From an uncultured Planctomycetaceae bacterium (GTDB lineage Bacteria; Planctomycetota; Planctomycetia; Planctomycetales; Planctomycetaceae), in assembly GCA_903896675.1 (NCBI GenBank), contig CAITYU010000087.1:1-64000 (forward strand): 64,000 nt of DNA, read 5' to 3'. The notes beneath the pieces were generated by a model that was not told where the DNA came from, ran no database searches, and saw only the letters and a list, made by a program, of their open reading frames with translations. Position 1 is the stretch's first letter. Each line of letters begins with the position of its first letter. This document shows, piece by piece, positions 63,601 through 64,000 of the stretch. The translations under genes were made by a program, and so were the position numbers.

Positions 63601-64000
63601 GCGACCAGCAACTGCCGCCGCCGTCGCCCGCTCGCCAGCTGCAAAATTCAATCGCTGCGGTGACTCCAGCCCCGGAATGCGATGACACGATGCACAACGC
63701 GCTCCCTCCACAATCCCACGCCCGGTTTCCAGCACAGACCGGTCAGGCTCAGCAACAACCACGGAATCCCCCCCGCTGGCTGCCCCTCCCACGCCCGCTT
63801 CAGCTTCAGCTTCAGCACTCAACACCAATGCCAGTTGACGCCGCTCATCGTCCGTCAGACTGAAGACCGGCATCCGATGCGCCGCATTCAGCTTGCCAGG
63901 ACTCTTCAGCCACTCCTCCAGCCAGCCACGATTGCGACCGGATCTCCCCGCAACCAGAGCCGGCCCACCATACCACTCACGTACCGCCTCACCCTCGGTC
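60622..64000 (-). CDS. PVC-type multi-heme cytochrome c / beta-propeller protein, 5' end truncated by window edge
   Basis: CXXCH x3 (CASCH, CVACH, CIACH); propeller NLLVSHKPEVLRLRDRDADGRADEF; frame remains open through 64000 (...WLEEWLKSPGKLNAAHRMPVFSLTDDERRQL). Confidence 0.88.
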   Translation of the reverse strand, partial: TEGEAVREWYGGPALVAGRSGRNRGWLEEWLKSPGKLNAAHRMPVFSLTDDERRQLALVLSAEAEAEAGVGGAASGGDSVVVAEPDRSVLETGRGIVEGARCASCHRIPGLESPQRLNFAAGERATAAAVAGRSCVNPVAEKSGRGARPQFRVSGDVSEAVRMWLGTIRVPLHPAGPRDSAAGLLLLRRNGCVACHDRDGVSGLSARAAEIEGRREDLRGQSEYLIPPALTAVGDRLRDEVLLETIEGRSVERRLPWLLVRMPRFPLTDSEAAAMAGGMIAEDRIPDEADSLRADLFEHLNPQHPALATSEQLVSGTQMAGAAGFNCIACHRAGKFEPRNVAPGTRGSDLLVMGRRLRSRYFMRWMQNPIRVLPGIEMPAIRRPLERDPAESLNQQFAVLWTALADPGFVPPTVSSRYEQVLTVGRGEGPRVLRDVFLAEGAAGGSGTARAFAVGFGNGFSVLLDADSGQLQQLAFGEFARQRTEGKSWFWDLAGIPLLSRSEDAVFCRLLDAAGTGEPLLPVRDERRTAELLSWRVRGRVVELRLRFHFGRIPAVAETLLPHSEQTIWSLLEQHEVVELTMELSASEGGGGGAGVQLQVVGSSIPSGRVLELSGWGADRRGERIRLNSAVVAERRSAGGWPQLVEGEVVGWRLGLEQELPQPLPLPVIPPLLTREEELRSVPGFGGQRLSLPAGIMPTALAWLPDGRLALTSLKGQVWVLSDSDGDGLPDSPVLFAEGLAAPYGVVADGNDLLVSHKPEVLRLRDRDADGRADEFTVLAAGWGYSDDYHDWTAGLVRDSRGDLYVGLGSDYSQKGRAADNDRWRGTVLRLDASGRIEPFAYSMRFPMGLAVDDRDRLFATDNQGVQNTWNELNHLQRGRHYGVPSRHDTAEGVVAESPALMIPHPWTRSVNAVAFFPRDYPVRDLAGQCVGCEYDTQCLIRFSLQEVDGVMQGACYRFSRLPGAGEQSELLGPIACGFSADGGLWIGSIRDSGWQGAGNTGCLEVLRPTGGRLNGIREIRAVSGGFEVDFFERLPGGIGGRPEDWDVQSATRVWKGSYATADSERRQVRVTGVEMRDDGRSLLLRTGEHQSGHLYEIRLSQESATVRQFWPVEGFYSMKRVPIR

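Overview
A 64 kb window of a gene-dense, GC-rich chromosome, almost certainly from a planctomycete. Indicators are PVC-type cytochrome c/DUF1549-DUF1553-like proteins, a YTV-repeat surface protein, and an H4MPT-linked C1-transfer family gene. About 45 coding genes are supported. Housekeeping genes are efp, miaB, dprA, nadB, a gyrA/parC-type topoisomerase, ftsH and tdk. Other blocks are: an operon-like run with an ABC ATPase and a permease::M1-peptidase fusion; a compact acyl-carrier/KAS/dehydratase/ketoreductase cluster; three tandem small secreted low-complexity proteins; a cysteine-rich YTV protein with a canonical terminator; and a polysaccharide-export locus. Both window edges cut through genes. 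I found no rRNA, CRISPR array, prophage or transposase, and no tRNA I could support by eye. The strongest candidates for follow-up are the permease/M1 fusion that lacks a recognisable GxMEN motif, the compact second FAS-like cluster, the tandem secreted proteins sharing an EGVVRIP motif, the internally duplicated Zn-ribbon/Tim44-like/TerB-like protein, and the 13-bp palindrome between aldehyde dehydrogenase and efp. None is demonstrably a new system from sequence alone.
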